DNA of 32,865 nt from Rubripirellula sp. (lineage in GTDB: Bacteria > Planctomycetota > Planctomycetia > Pirellulales > Pirellulaceae): positions 21,139-54,003 of the forward strand of contig JAAXJB010000077.1 in assembly GCA_012270065.1 (NCBI GenBank). The letters are read 5' to 3'. The notes beneath the pieces are model-generated. The model was not told where the DNA came from. It did not search any database and saw only the letters and a list, made by a program, of their open reading frames with translations. Of the stretch, positions 22,792 to 32,844 are shown one piece after another (within the stretch, counting starts at the first letter, position 1; each line of letters starts with the position of its first letter). Position numbers and translations under genes: made by a program.

Positions 22792-24246
22792 TTATTTCTG
22801 CTTTTCCTGCTTTTTGTGTTCGCTTTGCCCTTCCGTTTCGCTGTTATCAGTTTCGGTGTCGCCTGACTCGGGCTTCTTATCTTTGGCAGGTTTCGAGGTG
22901 TCTTTCTTTTCGTTGCCTTCCTTGCTTTCCTCTTTGGAATCGGCGTTCTGCAAGGTGGGGTCTTCAAGGGTAGCGAGTTCTACCTTGAGCATGATCTCTT
23001 TGCCTTTGCGGTAGATTTTGATGTCTTGAATCGAGCCGACCGGCTTGCGTTCAACAATTTCCTGAAAGCTTCCCGGGTCACTGACTTTTTCACCCGCGAA
23101 TTCGAGAATCACATCCAGTGGTTTGATTCCAGCTCTTTCTGCAGCCGAGTTTCGTGTGCCTTGATCGGCGAGAACTCCCAAACCAACCGGAAGTTTGAAT
23201 TTACCTGCGATCTTCGGGTTCAATTCGGCCATCCGGATCCCGATCGCGGCGCGGCGAACCCGATTGTGTTGAGCCAGTTCGTCGGCGATCCATTTTGCCT
23301 GATTGATCGGGATTGCAAAACCAATTCCCTGATAGGAACCATTGCGTGACGCAATGGCCGTGCTGATCGCGATGGCTCGACCATCGAGATCGATGAGTGG
23401 ACCACCGGAATTTCCCGGGTTGATTGCAGCGTCAGTTTGAAGCAGTCGCCCTCGTCGGATACGGCGTAACGCCCGGTCCTTGGCGCTGATGATCCCGGCA
23501 CTGACGGTTGCTTCGAGTCGAAAGGGACTGCCGATTGCCAGAACCCAATCTCCTATCTCCAGCAAATCCGAATTTCCGAGTTCGACAGCCGGGAAACCTC
23601 CTTCGCGACTGATCTTCAGCGTGGCTATGTCACTGTCGGCATCGCCACGCACGGCCGTTGCTTCTACCTCTGTTTCATCAGCAAGTTTGACCACCACTCT
23701 TTTCGCGCCTGTGATGACATGATTGTTGGTGATGATCATGCCATCTTTTGAGACGATGACACCACTGCCGATGCCGGTCAGTTGGTTTTCGTCTGGTTCA
23801 GGAGGGGCTTCCTGCGGCTTATCACCTGGCAGCGGGTTAGCGGGTTGCGCCGGTGGATTCTGATTTGCCATGACATTGACTTGTCCATAAGACTGGATCG
23901 TGACGGTCGCTGGGGTTGCTTTGCGTGCTGCGTTGCGGAATGCCCGGGACAGTGCTCGCGGGCCAACCAGCGCCTCGAGGTCAGCGGTCGAGATGTTGCC
24001 ATTTTTGTCTTGAGAGGAAACCTCCTGGACGGTCTTTTGGGTCTTTTCTGAGCTAGCGGCGGAGTTGTCTGCAAGGTCGGAATCGTCCGCCGACACGTGC
24101 GTCAGGCACGAGGCCAACGCGACGGTCGCGGCAATCAAGTGTATGAGCCGGCATTTCCCGGGATAAAAGAATCGTGGTTGTTCATGCTCCGACGGGCCCA
24201 CTGGGCGGGATGATTGTGTCACAGTTACCGTGCCTTTGGCGGGCAT
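22792..24246 (-). CDS. HtrA/DegP-type serine protease with one PDZ domain
   Basis: An exported trypsin-like protease and quality-control factor. From the ATG at 24246 it has 484 residues; the frame is open further to 24432, but that would run into the divergent deoA gene. A hydrophobic signal (LIHLIAATVALASCLTHVSA) lies about residues 36-53. The triad is His176 (ITNNHVITGA), Asp206 (DSDIATLKI) and Ser280 (INPGNSGGPLIDLDG). A Pro/Glu-rich insertion precedes the protease core. A single PDZ domain follows (LGVLADQGTRNSAAERAGIKPLDVILEFAGEKV), then a Lys/Glu/Ser-rich tail of about 60 residues. It would act in the periplasm on misfolded proteins. It shares a divergent promoter region with deoA. Confidence 0.93.
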   Translation of the reverse strand: MPAKGTVTVTQSSRPVGPSEHEQPRFFYPGKCRLIHLIAATVALASCLTHVSADDSDLADNSAASSEKTQKTVQEVSSQDKNGNISTADLEALVGPRALSRAFRNAARKATPATVTIQSYGQVNVMANQNPPAQPANPLPGDKPQEAPPEPDENQLTGIGSGVIVSKDGMIITNNHVITGAKRVVVKLADETEVEATAVRGDADSDIATLKISREGGFPAVELGNSDLLEIGDWVLAIGSPFRLEATVSAGIISAKDRALRRIRRGRLLQTDAAINPGNSGGPLIDLDGRAIAISTAIASRNGSYQGIGFAIPINQAKWIADELAQHNRVRRAAIGIRMAELNPKIAGKFKLPVGLGVLADQGTRNSAAERAGIKPLDVILEFAGEKVSDPGSFQEIVERKPVGSIQDIKIYRKGKEIMLKVELATLEDPTLQNADSKEESKEGNEKKDTSKPAKDKKPESGDTETDNSETEGQSEHKKQEKQK

Positions 24247-24406
24247 TGGGCCGTTGGTGCGTGAAGCATGGGTTGTTTTTTTCCGGTCACTGCGAAAGAT
24301 CATCTTCGGGGTAGCTCCAATTCGAATCGCCTTTTCTTCGTCCATGCAATATAACGGGCATTCAAGGGCTTGTATGGCCCGTTTTCCCCGAATCCGTGAC
24401 AAGCAA
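24247..24406. promoter_or_regulatory. Divergent promoter region between htrA-type gene and deoA
   Basis: The two chosen start codons (24246 leftward, 24407 rightward) leave 160 bp that must serve both genes. Both frames stay open across it by chance, which makes the starts easy to misplace; residues encoded there resemble neither family. No clear -35/-10 pair or operator was seen. Confidence 0.45.
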
Positions 24407-25702
24407 ATGTACATTCCAAGTCTGTTGGTCAAAAAACGTGAGGGGCAAGCGCTGGAGGACGAAGAAATTCACTTTCTCATTGACGGTTTTTGTCGTGGTG
24501 AGGTTGAGGATTATCAGATGTCAGCATTCGCGATGGCCGTCTGCTGGCGAGGAATGAATCGTCGTGAGACGACAACTTTGACTCAGGCGATGCTGGAAAG
24601 TGGTGATCGGCTTCCCCGCAATCAGAGCCAGCCTGATCGTTTACGGGTAGACAAGCACAGCACCGGAGGATTGGGTGACAAGACTTCGCTGGTACTCGCA
24701 CCAATGCTGGCTGCTTGCGGATTTGATGTGCCGAGAATCAGTGGACGCGGACTTGGAATCAGCGGGGGGACTCTCGATAAGCTCGAGTCGATTCCGGGGT
24801 TCGATGTTGATCTGTCCCCTTCAAGGTCTGCTGAAGTTTTGGCCGAGTCGGGCGTATTCATCAAGTCCGCCAGTGAGCGGATTGCGCCCGCCGACAGGAA
24901 ACTTTACGCATTGCGTGATGTTACTGGGACGGTCCCATCCATTCCCTTGATCACAGCGAGCATCCTGTGCAAAAAACTGGCCGAGAATCTCGATGCGCTG
25001 GTCATGGATGTCAAAGTTGGAGCTGGTGGGTTCATGGAGAAGCTCGACGCCGCACGTGAGCTCGCCGATACGCTTGCTGGCGTGGGGCACGATGCAGGCT
25101 TGCCCACCTCGGTGCTGTTGACGGACATGGACCAGCCGCTTGGCCAGGCAGTGGGAAATGCGTGTGAAGTCAATGAGGCGGTCGAGGTTCTGCAAGGAAC
25201 GCCCGGCGTCGTACGCGATTTGGCAATTGAATTGGGCGGTACGCTGCTGCTGAAAATGTCACAGGTTGACCAACTTGACCAGGCTCGGGAAAAACTTGCG
25301 GGGATCATCGACCAGGGTTATGCCCTGGAACGGTTTGAACGCATGGTGCATGCACAAAAGGGGAGTTTGAAATCGCCTTTGCCGCTTTCGGATGCACATG
25401 TCATTACGGCCAGGCAGGCCGGTACGATTGCCGGATACGATTGCCGTGCTTTGGGGCGATCGGTCGTCTCCATGGGAGGAGGGCGTCGGAGAAAAGGTGA
25501 CAGGATTGATCATGCCGTGGGCTTGAAGGTGCACCACAGAATCGGAGACGTCGTGGAAAAAGATGATCCTGTCCTGACTGTTTACTGCAAACAAAATCGA
25601 GTCAGTGAGCATGTGGCAGTGCTACAGGAGGCAGTCAACGTCTCGGAGCATGCCGTTGAAGCGAGACCGTTGGTGTTGCACCGACAATTCGCAGAAGTAT
25701 AG
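24407..25702 (+). CDS. deoA: Thymidine/pyrimidine-nucleoside phosphorylase
   Basis: A cytoplasmic salvage enzyme that splits thymidine, deoxyuridine or (if of the pyrimidine-nucleoside type) uridine with phosphate. The ATG at 24407 gives 431 residues and aligns with the family start (MYIPSLLVKKREGQALEDEEI); a longer frame to 24230 adds unrelated residues. Key segments are the phosphate-binding KHSTGGLGDKTSL (from Lys83), the family signature SGRGLGISGGTLDKLES (112-128), VMDVKVGAGGFM around residue 203, and a C-terminal domain with GRSVVSMGGGRRRKGDRIDHAVGL. Whether it is deoA or pdp by substrate is not decided. cdd follows on the same strand after 113 bp, making a nucleoside salvage pair. Confidence 0.93.
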   Translation: MYIPSLLVKKREGQALEDEEIHFLIDGFCRGEVEDYQMSAFAMAVCWRGMNRRETTTLTQAMLESGDRLPRNQSQPDRLRVDKHSTGGLGDKTSLVLAPMLAACGFDVPRISGRGLGISGGTLDKLESIPGFDVDLSPSRSAEVLAESGVFIKSASERIAPADRKLYALRDVTGTVPSIPLITASILCKKLAENLDALVMDVKVGAGGFMEKLDAARELADTLAGVGHDAGLPTSVLLTDMDQPLGQAVGNACEVNEAVEVLQGTPGVVRDLAIELGGTLLLKMSQVDQLDQAREKLAGIIDQGYALERFERMVHAQKGSLKSPLPLSDAHVITARQAGTIAGYDCRALGRSVVSMGGGRRRKGDRIDHAVGLKVHHRIGDVVEKDDPVLTVYCKQNRVSEHVAVLQEAVNVSEHAVEARPLVLHRQFAEV

Positions 25703-25815
25703 ATTCAGTCAGCATGAGTTTTGGCGTTTTCGAGCAGGCATCGGCAGCCAGCTCCGGAAAGCTGAAATGATGATTCACCTCCGTTTTTAATTCCTACGCT
25801 CTGATCGGATGTCCT

Positions 25816-26232
25816 ATGGCCAAGTTGAGTGACAGACGAATCGAACAGCTTGCTCTTGCTGCGGTCGATGCATGCGGACGAGCCTATGCACCGTACAGCC
25901 GATTTGAGGTGGGGGCTGCCATTCTGTTGGAAGATGGGCAGGTCATCGCAGGATGCAATGTTGAGAATGCGAGTTACGGTTTGTCTCTATGTGCAGAAAG
26001 ATCGGCAGCCGCAGCGGCAGTGGCAGCCGGACACAGGAAATGGCGAGGCGTGGCAATCGCAAGTGTTGGTGGTGTTCCGCCCTGTGGTGCGTGTCGCCAG
26101 TTTCTTGCGGAGTTTGGATTGGATGTTCCAATCATCCTCGTGAACTTGATCGATGGTGCGCGAAAGGTCTGCCATTTGTCTGATCTGCTGCCAAGCTCAT
26201 TTGGTCCTGATGACCTGCCCGAGGAAGCTTGA
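25816..26232 (+). CDS. cdd: Cytidine deaminase
   Basis: A 138-residue homotetrameric zinc enzyme that deaminates cytidine and deoxycytidine to uridine and deoxyuridine, which the phosphorylase encoded just upstream can then cleave. The substrate region YAPYSRFEVGAAILLEDG and CNVENASYGLSLCAERSA carry the zinc ligand Cys59 and proton-shuttle Glu61. PPCGACRQFLAEFG carries ligands Cys90 and Cys93. Length and motifs are those of the short (CDA-type) family. The ATG at 25816 starts the conserved N-terminus. The pair with deoA suggests a salvage operon, although the 113-bp gap would allow a separate promoter. Confidence 0.95.
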   Translation: MAKLSDRRIEQLALAAVDACGRAYAPYSRFEVGAAILLEDGQVIAGCNVENASYGLSLCAERSAAAAAVAAGHRKWRGVAIASVGGVPPCGACRQFLAEFGLDVPIILVNLIDGARKVCHLSDLLPSSFGPDDLPEEA

Positions 26233-26258
26233 GTCTGTTCGTTCCATGACGGTCTGCT

Positions 26259-26286
26259 GGAACCAGAGAAACGGAACCAGGGAAAC
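26259..26286. repeat. 14-bp tandem duplication
   Basis: GGAACCAGAGAAAC (26259-26272) and GGAACCAGGGAAAC (26273-26286) are adjacent and differ at one base. They lie in the 194-bp gap between the stops of cdd and the convergent methyltransferase gene. Confidence 0.8.
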
Positions 26287-26426
26287 AAAGCCGGCGTTCG
26301 CGGTACCGACCATCCGCGTGACACGGAAGTCCGTGACCCCGCGGGAATGCATGGGTTGCCGATGATGAACCGGATGAGTCCGATGAAACGAGTGGCCAGT
26401 AGCAACGCTGAAAGGGAACTGGAAGA

Positions 26427-27305
26427 CTAGGGCTTTCGGATCGCATGCACCACAAAGCCGCTTGGCAGGAGTGTCCGATGGTTGACTTGTGAGCCATCGA
26501 CCGCCAGTGGTTGGAATTCATGAATGTTCCAGCCTGTTGCTTTGAGGTCCTGCTTGAGTTCACGTTTTGAAAAGCGGTGCATGAACATGTTCTCAAGCCC
26601 ACGGTACCCATAGATCGAGTCACCAAATTCAAAGTGACGGGTACGAATGGAATTCCAGAAGGACAGAAACAGCTTGCGCGTTCCTTTGTGTTCACGCAAG
26701 GCAGCCCAGCGGTGGTGAACGTGCAGCAGGAATGTCCCACCGGGGCGAACAAGCCGGTGAAGCGTCGTGAGCATCTTGCGTCGATTGTCTCTTCCCTGAA
26801 CCATTCCAAGCGTGCTGAACAGACAGACGGCGTGATCAGCAACCTGTTCCGCAAAACAGTGCAACTCGACGAGATTTGCCTGAACCGGAAAAACTTCCCC
26901 GCTGGTGCGACCGGCTGTGAATTTCCGATTCATGACTTCCAGCATGGGGCGGCTGAGGTCCACGCCAATCACGTCGTAGCCACTTTCAGCGAGGGGGATT
27001 GCTGTTCGTCCGGTACCGCAACCCAGGTCGAGAATGAGTTCTTCACGAGGGGTTTTGGGGCCGGGGAGGACCTCTTTGAGAATCTGCTGATCGAGCCTGC
27101 ATAGCGGAGTTTCTTCCACAAAACGGTCGTAATGGTCGGCTATCGACCGCTGTTGCACATATTCCCATGTTCCCGGTGCGACGCCCGGGGGGCGGCGCCA
27201 CTGCGGAATTGAGGCCTGCGAACTTGGCTGTGGGACTGATGGCGTGCTGTCGGTCGATCCCGGGAGCGGGTGGCAGGAAGGTCGATGAGGCGGGGGCTGG
27301 TTCAT
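26427..27305 (-). CDS. SAM-dependent class I methyltransferase
   Basis: A 292-residue cytoplasmic methyltransferase of unknown substrate. After a Pro/Ser-rich, probably disordered N-terminus (residues 1-45) comes the Rossmann methyltransferase domain, with motif I LDLGCGTGR (92-100), the acidic strand end VIGVDLSRPMLEVM, motif post-I near VQANLVELHCFAEQVADHAVCLFSTLGMVQGRDNRR, and LHRLVRPGGTFLLHVHHRW. The Methyltransf_25/11 type is the best fit. The C-terminal part (FGDSIYGYRGLENMFMHRFSKRELKQDLKATGW) is also seen in such enzymes. The ATG at 27305 is the only reasonable start. Its neighbours (cdd, gap) face it or diverge and give no clue to the substrate. Confidence 0.88.
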   Translation of the reverse strand: MNQPPPHRPSCHPLPGSTDSTPSVPQPSSQASIPQWRRPPGVAPGTWEYVQQRSIADHYDRFVEETPLCRLDQQILKEVLPGPKTPREELILDLGCGTGRTAIPLAESGYDVIGVDLSRPMLEVMNRKFTAGRTSGEVFPVQANLVELHCFAEQVADHAVCLFSTLGMVQGRDNRRKMLTTLHRLVRPGGTFLLHVHHRWAALREHKGTRKLFLSFWNSIRTRHFEFGDSIYGYRGLENMFMHRFSKRELKQDLKATGWNIHEFQPLAVDGSQVNHRTLLPSGFVVHAIRKP

Positions 27306-28696
<1,391 letters not shown>

Positions 28697-28723
28697 CTGG
28701 CGATTTCGCTCCGTTACTTCAGC

Positions 28724-28755
28724 TTTTTGCAGCCCGTCAGAGCGAGCTGCAAAAA
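28724..28755. terminator. Symmetric hairpin after gap
   Basis: TTTTTGCAGC (28724-28733) pairs with GCTGCAAAAA (28746-28755) around a 12-nt loop. The ends are T5 and A5, so the element could work in both directions, for gap on one strand and as a last barrier for leftward gyrA transcripts on the other. Confidence 0.45.
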
Positions 28756-28780
28756 TTGCAGATGAACCGGTTTTTCACGC

Positions 28781-28815
28781 AATCCCGTCAGGACTTGTTC
28801 CTGATGGGATTTTTT
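28781..28815 (+). terminator. Factor-independent terminator of gap
   Basis: AATCCCGTCAGGA (28781-28793) pairs along 13 bp, with one G-T, to TCCTGATGGGATT (28799-28811) around CTTGT. Six T at 28810-28815 follow. Position and form make this the main gap terminator. Confidence 0.88.
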
Positions 28816-28976
28816 CTTGCGCGGTCTGCCCGCAGATGAGCCGTCTGCGTACACGCCGCCCTCGGGAGAACCACCAGACCGTGTCGGGCAGTTTCCGCGT
28901 GTGCCGGTGGTTGTGGGAAAACCAGAGTCAGAGATGCAGTTTTCCCCGCTGCGACCTCCGCGACTGAACAGGCCAT

Positions 28977-29000
28977 ACGGGTTCCGGAAAAGGAACCCGT
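28977..29000 (-). terminator. Perfect 9-bp hairpin downstream of gyrA
   Basis: ACGGGTTCC (28977-28985) pairs with GGAACCCGT (28992-29000) around GGAAAA. It lies 57 bp beyond the gyrA stop. No T-run follows on the minus strand, so it may stabilise the mRNA end or need another factor. The rest of 28816-29056 holds no recognisable gene. Confidence 0.4.
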
Positions 29001-29056
29001 CATGATCGGTCTCTCGACCTAGATCTTGCTGGACCTGAATTTGGGGGCGAGGATGG

Positions 29057-31861
29057 TCAATCCTGAGAATTTTCTTCGTTCTCTGGAGCGCTGTCATCAC
29101 TCGGGGCTGCAGCCGCTGCACTTGCAGCGTCTGCAGCCGCGTTGGTTGCACTCTGCTCGGCAGCATCAGTCGTATTTTCCGAGCCCGCGCCCTCTTCTGA
29201 TTCCTCTTCGGCCGGGACACGGACAACCGCGATCAGGTTGTCACCTTCATCGACGTTCATGATTCGAACGCCTTGGGTATTACGACCAATCACATTGATG
29301 TCTGCAGCTTTGATTCTTTGCAGTTTTCCCTTCGCTGTCATCATGAAGATTTCATCATCATCGTTGACACGGGCGATTCCGATGACTTGGCCGTTTCGAT
29401 CACTGGTGCGGATATCACGTAACCCTTTTCCACCGCGTTTCTGTGTTCGATAACGGGCACCAGAGGCAATGGTGTCTTCGCTGTCGCTCTCACCTGATTC
29501 GTCGTTGCTGGCGTTGGGGCCAAAATTGGTTCGTTTCCCGTAGCCATTTTCACAAATGGTGAGCAGTGATTCGTCTGGATCAGCCACGACCATTCCGACG
29601 ACATGATCATCACCGACCAGAGAGATACCTTTGACGCCAGAGGTATTTCGTCCCATCGGGCGGGCATCGGATTCGCGGAAACGGATCGCCATGCCTTTGG
29701 CCGTGACCAGTACGACTTCGTCGCCAGGGCCAATCACGGCTGCGTCCACCAGTTCGTCGCCTTCACGCAGTTTGATCGCGATGATGCCACCACGTTTTGG
29801 CCGGCTGTACTGTTCAAGTGGTGTCTTTTTGACCAACCCGCTGCGAGTAGCCATCACCACGTAGTAGCCCTCCTGATCGAAATCCCTGACCGCCAGACAT
29901 TCGGCAATCCGTTCTTCTTTTTCAAGATTCAGCAGATTGACAATGGCACGGCCACGACTGTCACGCGGCAATTGTGGAAGGTCATACACCTTCTGCCAGC
30001 GTACTTTGCCGGCAGTTGTGAGGAACAGCAGGTAAGCATGCGTGCTGGCAACAAACAGATGTTCGATCGGGTCAGCGTCGTCTGTCTTGGCTCCCTTGAG
30101 TCCTTTGCCACCGCGTTTTTGGGTGTTGTAAACACTGGAAGCCGTGCGTTTGATGTAGCCCGAATGACTGATGGATACCACCATCGTCTCTTCGGTAATC
30201 AGATCCTCGATGTTGATGTTTCCGAGTTCGACCTGTGAAATCTCCGTTCGGCGTGCGTCACCAAATCGGCGTTTGATTTCTTCGAGGTCGTCTTTGATGA
30301 TCTGGTAGATTCGTGTCTGGTTACTCAGGATGTCGAGATAGTCAGCGATTTCGGTCAGCAGTTCCTGATGCTCCTGAGACAGTTTTTCCTGTTCCAGATT
30401 GACCAGCTGACCGAGCCGCATTCGGAGAATTTCATCGGTTTGTACGCTTGTCAGGGTATAAACCGATGACTCGCCACGTTCCAGGACAAACTGCTGGAAA
30501 CCTTCGTCGCCCAGTGCACGTTGCATCATGGCTGCAGGGCACTCAATTCCCATCAGACGTTGTTTGGCCTCGGGTTGAGTGCGGCTCTCACGAATGGTCT
30601 GAATGATTTTGTCGATGTCGGCCAGAGCCAGCAGCAATCCTTCAACGGTGTGCTTGCGGCGTCTTGCACGATTGAGCAGGAACTGCGTCCTGCGCCGGAT
30701 GACGTTCACTCGGTGACGAATGAACTCCATCAACATTTCCTTGAGAGTCAACTCGCGCGGCTTGCCATCGACCAGCGCAAGGAAGATCATCGAGAACGTC
30801 GTTTGCAGCGGTGAAAACTGGTACAGCTGGTTGAGCACCACATCGGGATCGGCATCCCGTTTGAGCTCAATGACCAGACGTACTGGCTCTTTCAGATCGC
30901 TCTCGTCACGGATCCCGGAAATGCCTTTGATTTTATCGCCATTGACCAGCTCGGCGATCTTTTTCACCACCCCATCGCGTGTCTGCTGATACGGGATTTC
31001 GTTGACGATGATGCGGGACCGGTTCCCTTTGAGTTCTTCGGTCTGGCATTTCGCCCGCACCACAATCGTGCTGCGTCCTGTCTGGTATCCGCGCCAGATC
31101 CCTGAGCGACCACAAATGATTCCGCCGGTTGGAAAGTCAGGGCCGGGAACGATGGCAAACAGTTCATCGACCGTCATTTCCGGATTGTCAATCAATGCGA
31201 TCACGGCATCGCACACTTCTGTGGGATTGTGAGGCGGAATGCTGGTCGCCATTCCAACCGCAATACCACCAGAGCCATTGATCAGCAGGTTGGGAAACTT
31301 GCTTGGGAGTACGGTTGGCTCGTTTCGCGCTTCATCGTAGGTCGGGATGTAGTCGACGGTGTCCAGCTTGATGTCATCAAGCATGGTCGCAGCAACAGCG
31401 CTCAAACGGGCTTCGGTGTACCTCATGGCTGCCGGTGGCAGACCGGCAATGCTTCCGAAGTTGCCCTGTTTGTCGATGAGCATGCGGCGCATGTTCCATT
31501 CCTGTGCCATCCGTACCAAAGTCGGATAGATGACGCTTTCACCGTGTGGGTGATAGTTTCCGGACGTGTCCCCGGAAATCTTGGCGCACTTGACCCGTTT
31601 GCTGCCGGGGCCAAGGTTCAGGTCGTTCATTGCAACGAGGATTCGACGCTGACTGGGTTTCAGGCCATCGCGCACATCTGGAAGAGCGCGACTGACAATC
31701 ACGCTCATCGCGTACGTCAGATAGCTGTCACGAAGCTCGTCCTCGATCGGCAGGTCCACCATGCGCAAGGCGCCGGCGCCACCGCCTGTGCCCTCGCCCT
31801 CTGGGCTGATGTCCGCACCCTCGTTGTTACCGTTTTCGTTGTTGCCTTCGTCTTCTGCCAA
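29057..31861 (-). CDS. gyrA: DNA gyrase subunit A
   Basis: The DNA-breaking and rejoining subunit of gyrase, acting with GyrB to introduce negative supercoils. From the TTG at 31861 (AGGA ribosome site 9 bases before) it has 934 residues. A Glu/Asn/Gly-rich extension of about 33 residues precedes [33 protein letters not shown]; an ATG at 31762 is a shorter alternative. The catalytic Tyr148 is in AAMRYTEAR. The quinolone region reads [17 protein letters not shown], with Ser109 at the E. coli 83 position and Pro113 at the 87 position. The gyrase-specific box QKRGGKG (581-587) separates it from ParC; a second copy is at 807-813. An acidic insertion (about 781-800) and an acidic, Ala-rich tail of about 50 residues are extra. 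gyrB is not adjacent. Confidence 0.97.
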   Translation of the reverse strand: MAEDEGNNENGNNEGADISPEGEGTGGGAGALRMVDLPIEDELRDSYLTYAMSVIVSRALPDVRDGLKPSQRRILVAMNDLNLGPGSKRVKCAKISGDTSGNYHPHGESVIYPTLVRMAQEWNMRRMLIDKQGNFGSIAGLPPAAMRYTEARLSAVAATMLDDIKLDTVDYIPTYDEARNEPTVLPSKFPNLLINGSGGIAVGMATSIPPHNPTEVCDAVIALIDNPEMTVDELFAIVPGPDFPTGGIICGRSGIWRGYQTGRSTIVVRAKCQTEELKGNRSRIIVNEIPYQQTRDGVVKKIAELVNGDKIKGISGIRDESDLKEPVRLVIELKRDADPDVVLNQLYQFSPLQTTFSMIFLALVDGKPRELTLKEMLMEFIRHRVNVIRRRTQFLLNRARRRKHTVEGLLLALADIDKIIQTIRESRTQPEAKQRLMGIECPAAMMQRALGDEGFQQFVLERGESSVYTLTSVQTDEILRMRLGQLVNLEQEKLSQEHQELLTEIADYLDILSNQTRIYQIIKDDLEEIKRRFGDARRTEISQVELGNINIEDLITEETMVVSISHSGYIKRTASSVYNTQKRGGKGLKGAKTDDADPIEHLFVASTHAYLLFLTTAGKVRWQKVYDLPQLPRDSRGRAIVNLLNLEKEERIAECLAVRDFDQEGYYVVMATRSGLVKKTPLEQYSRPKRGGIIAIKLREGDELVDAAVIGPGDEVVLVTAKGMAIRFRESDARPMGRNTSGVKGISLVGDDHVVGMVVADPDESLLTICENGYGKRTNFGPNASNDESGESDSEDTIASGARYRTQKRGGKGLRDIRTSDRNGQVIGIARVNDDDEIFMMTAKGKLQRIKAADINVIGRNTQGVRIMNVDEGDNLIAVVRVPAEEESEEGAGSENTTDAAEQSATNAAADAASAAAAAPSDDSAPENEENSQD

Positions 31862-32073
31862 TGCCCGGATTCCTAAGAAGAGTCGCGTTTCATGGAGACG
31901 CTCAAATGACCGTGAAAAGTGAGCGGAATTTTAACCGGTTTCGTTCCGCTTAACAACGACCCAACGGTCTTTGGATGTTGCCGCAAACCTAGAAATCATC
32001 AATACTTGCGACGTCAGCCCGGTAAACCGGAAAACCGCTTGCGAGATTCGCTTCCTTTGACCCACGACATCCC
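31862..32073. promoter_or_regulatory. Divergent gyrA/MOSC promoter region with nested palindrome
   Basis: The region holds a 7-bp inverted repeat, AGCGGAA (31922-31928) and TTCCGCT (31944-31950), enclosing a perfect 8-bp palindrome AACCGGTT (31933-31940). This element lies about 60-90 bp upstream of the gyrA TTG start. A second CGGTAAACCGGAAAACCG-like segment is at about 32020-32037. It could be an operator or supercoiling-responsive site. No clear sigma-70 promoter was picked out. Confidence 0.4.
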
Positions 32074-32721
32074 ATGCCCAGTACCCTGCAGAGCATTCAG
32101 ATTGGGAAGGTTATCACCGAAGGCAATCCCGGCACGCGTGACCCGGCCCGGCACCAATGGACCACCGGTTTCTATAAGTCTCCGGTCGATTTCCCTGTTC
32201 ACATGGGGGAGCTTGGGATAGATGGGGATTCTGTTGCTGATGCCCTGCATCACGGTGGGCACGATAAAGCGGTGCTCTGCTACGCCATGGATCATTATCC
32301 ACGGTGGAATGAGGAACTACCGGAATTGAAAATGGGGCCGGGCGCATTCGGAGAGAACCTGGTGCTGGGGGAAATCGACGAAAGATCCGTCTGCATCGGC
32401 GATCAGTACCGGCTCGGTCCTTGTCGCATTGAGGTCAGTCAGCCAAGGCAGCCCTGCTGGAAGATCTCGCGACGATGGGGCCTCAGCACACTGACCAAGC
32501 AAGTTACCCAGTCAGGCCGCACTGGTTGGTACATTCGTGTTCATGAGCCCGGGCAGATTCAGGTCGGGCTCGAAATGTCACTTCTTGAGCGACCGCACCC
32601 CGAATGGAGTATTGCCCGAGCGAATGAAGTGATGTTCGGTAAAGGTCGTGATCCAATGGCTGTTGAGGAACTCCTGAGCCTTACGGAGCTGGCAGACGCT
32701 TGGAAAGCAGATCTTTCTTGA
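32074..32721 (+). CDS. MOSC-domain protein (YiiM-like)
   Basis: A 215-residue protein with a MOSC domain, the fold found at the C-terminus of eukaryotic molybdenum cofactor sulfurase and in mARC. The YiiM group binds molybdenum cofactor or similar and helps reduce N-hydroxylated compounds. Seen are the start QSIQIGKV, GIDGDSVADALHHGGHDKAVLCYAMDHYP, GPGAFGENL, IGDQYRLGPCRIEVSQPRQPCWKIS with the conserved Cys128 as presumed cofactor ligand, and the C-terminal three-helix part (ARANEVMFGKGRDP to TELADAWKADL). Length is normal. It is divergent from gyrA and its TGA is followed within 5 bp by a G-rich heptad array. A partner oxidoreductase is not nearby. Confidence 0.92.
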   Translation: MPSTLQSIQIGKVITEGNPGTRDPARHQWTTGFYKSPVDFPVHMGELGIDGDSVADALHHGGHDKAVLCYAMDHYPRWNEELPELKMGPGAFGENLVLGEIDERSVCIGDQYRLGPCRIEVSQPRQPCWKISRRWGLSTLTKQVTQSGRTGWYIRVHEPGQIQVGLEMSLLERPHPEWSIARANEVMFGKGRDPMAVEELLSLTELADAWKADLS

Positions 32722-32725
32722 TCGA

Positions 32726-32766
32726 GGGTTTAGGGTTTAGGGTTTTGGGTTTTGGGTTTTGGGTTT
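32726..32766 (+). repeat. Telomere-like G-rich heptad array
   Basis: Two GGGTTTA units (32726-32739) and three GGGTTTT units (32740-32760), with a final GGGTTT, give six GGG runs at regular 7-base spacing on the plus strand. It starts 5 bp after the MOSC stop codon. The spacing suits a G-quadruplex in DNA or in the mRNA 3' end. Confidence 0.9.
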
Positions 32767-32777
32767 GTTGAACATGG

Positions 32778-32844
32778 TTCCATGTGCAGTATTCCATGTG
32801 CAGTATTCCAGTGCAGTATTCCAGTGCAGTATTCCATGTGCAGT
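32778..32844. repeat. 13/14-bp tandem repeat, five copies
   Basis: TTCCATGTGCAGTA occurs at 32778-32791 and 32792-32805. A 13-bp variant lacking one T, TTCCAGTGCAGTA, follows at 32806-32818 and 32819-32831, and a last 14-type copy at 32832-32844 lacks its final A. It lies just downstream of the heptad array; no gene is seen to the window end. Confidence 0.9.

Noticed and set aside
24230-24432. Overlapping long N-terminal extensions of the HtrA-type and deoA genes
   Set aside because: Both extensions encode residues foreign to their families. Family starts at 24246 and 24407 remove the overlap, so this is chance openness of the frames.
28714-29226. A 170-codon minus-strand frame over the gyrA tail and the gap-gyrA gap
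   Set aside because: It overlaps gyrA on the same strand in another frame, covers two terminator hairpins and has a low-complexity Gln/Arg/Leu composition typical of an out-of-frame shadow.
30100-30130. Two QKRGGKG boxes in GyrA taken as a duplicated wrapping motif
   Set aside because: A second (K/S)RGGKG-type segment after GYGKRT is common in GyrA C-terminal barrels, so it is probably a normal blade motif and not a novelty.
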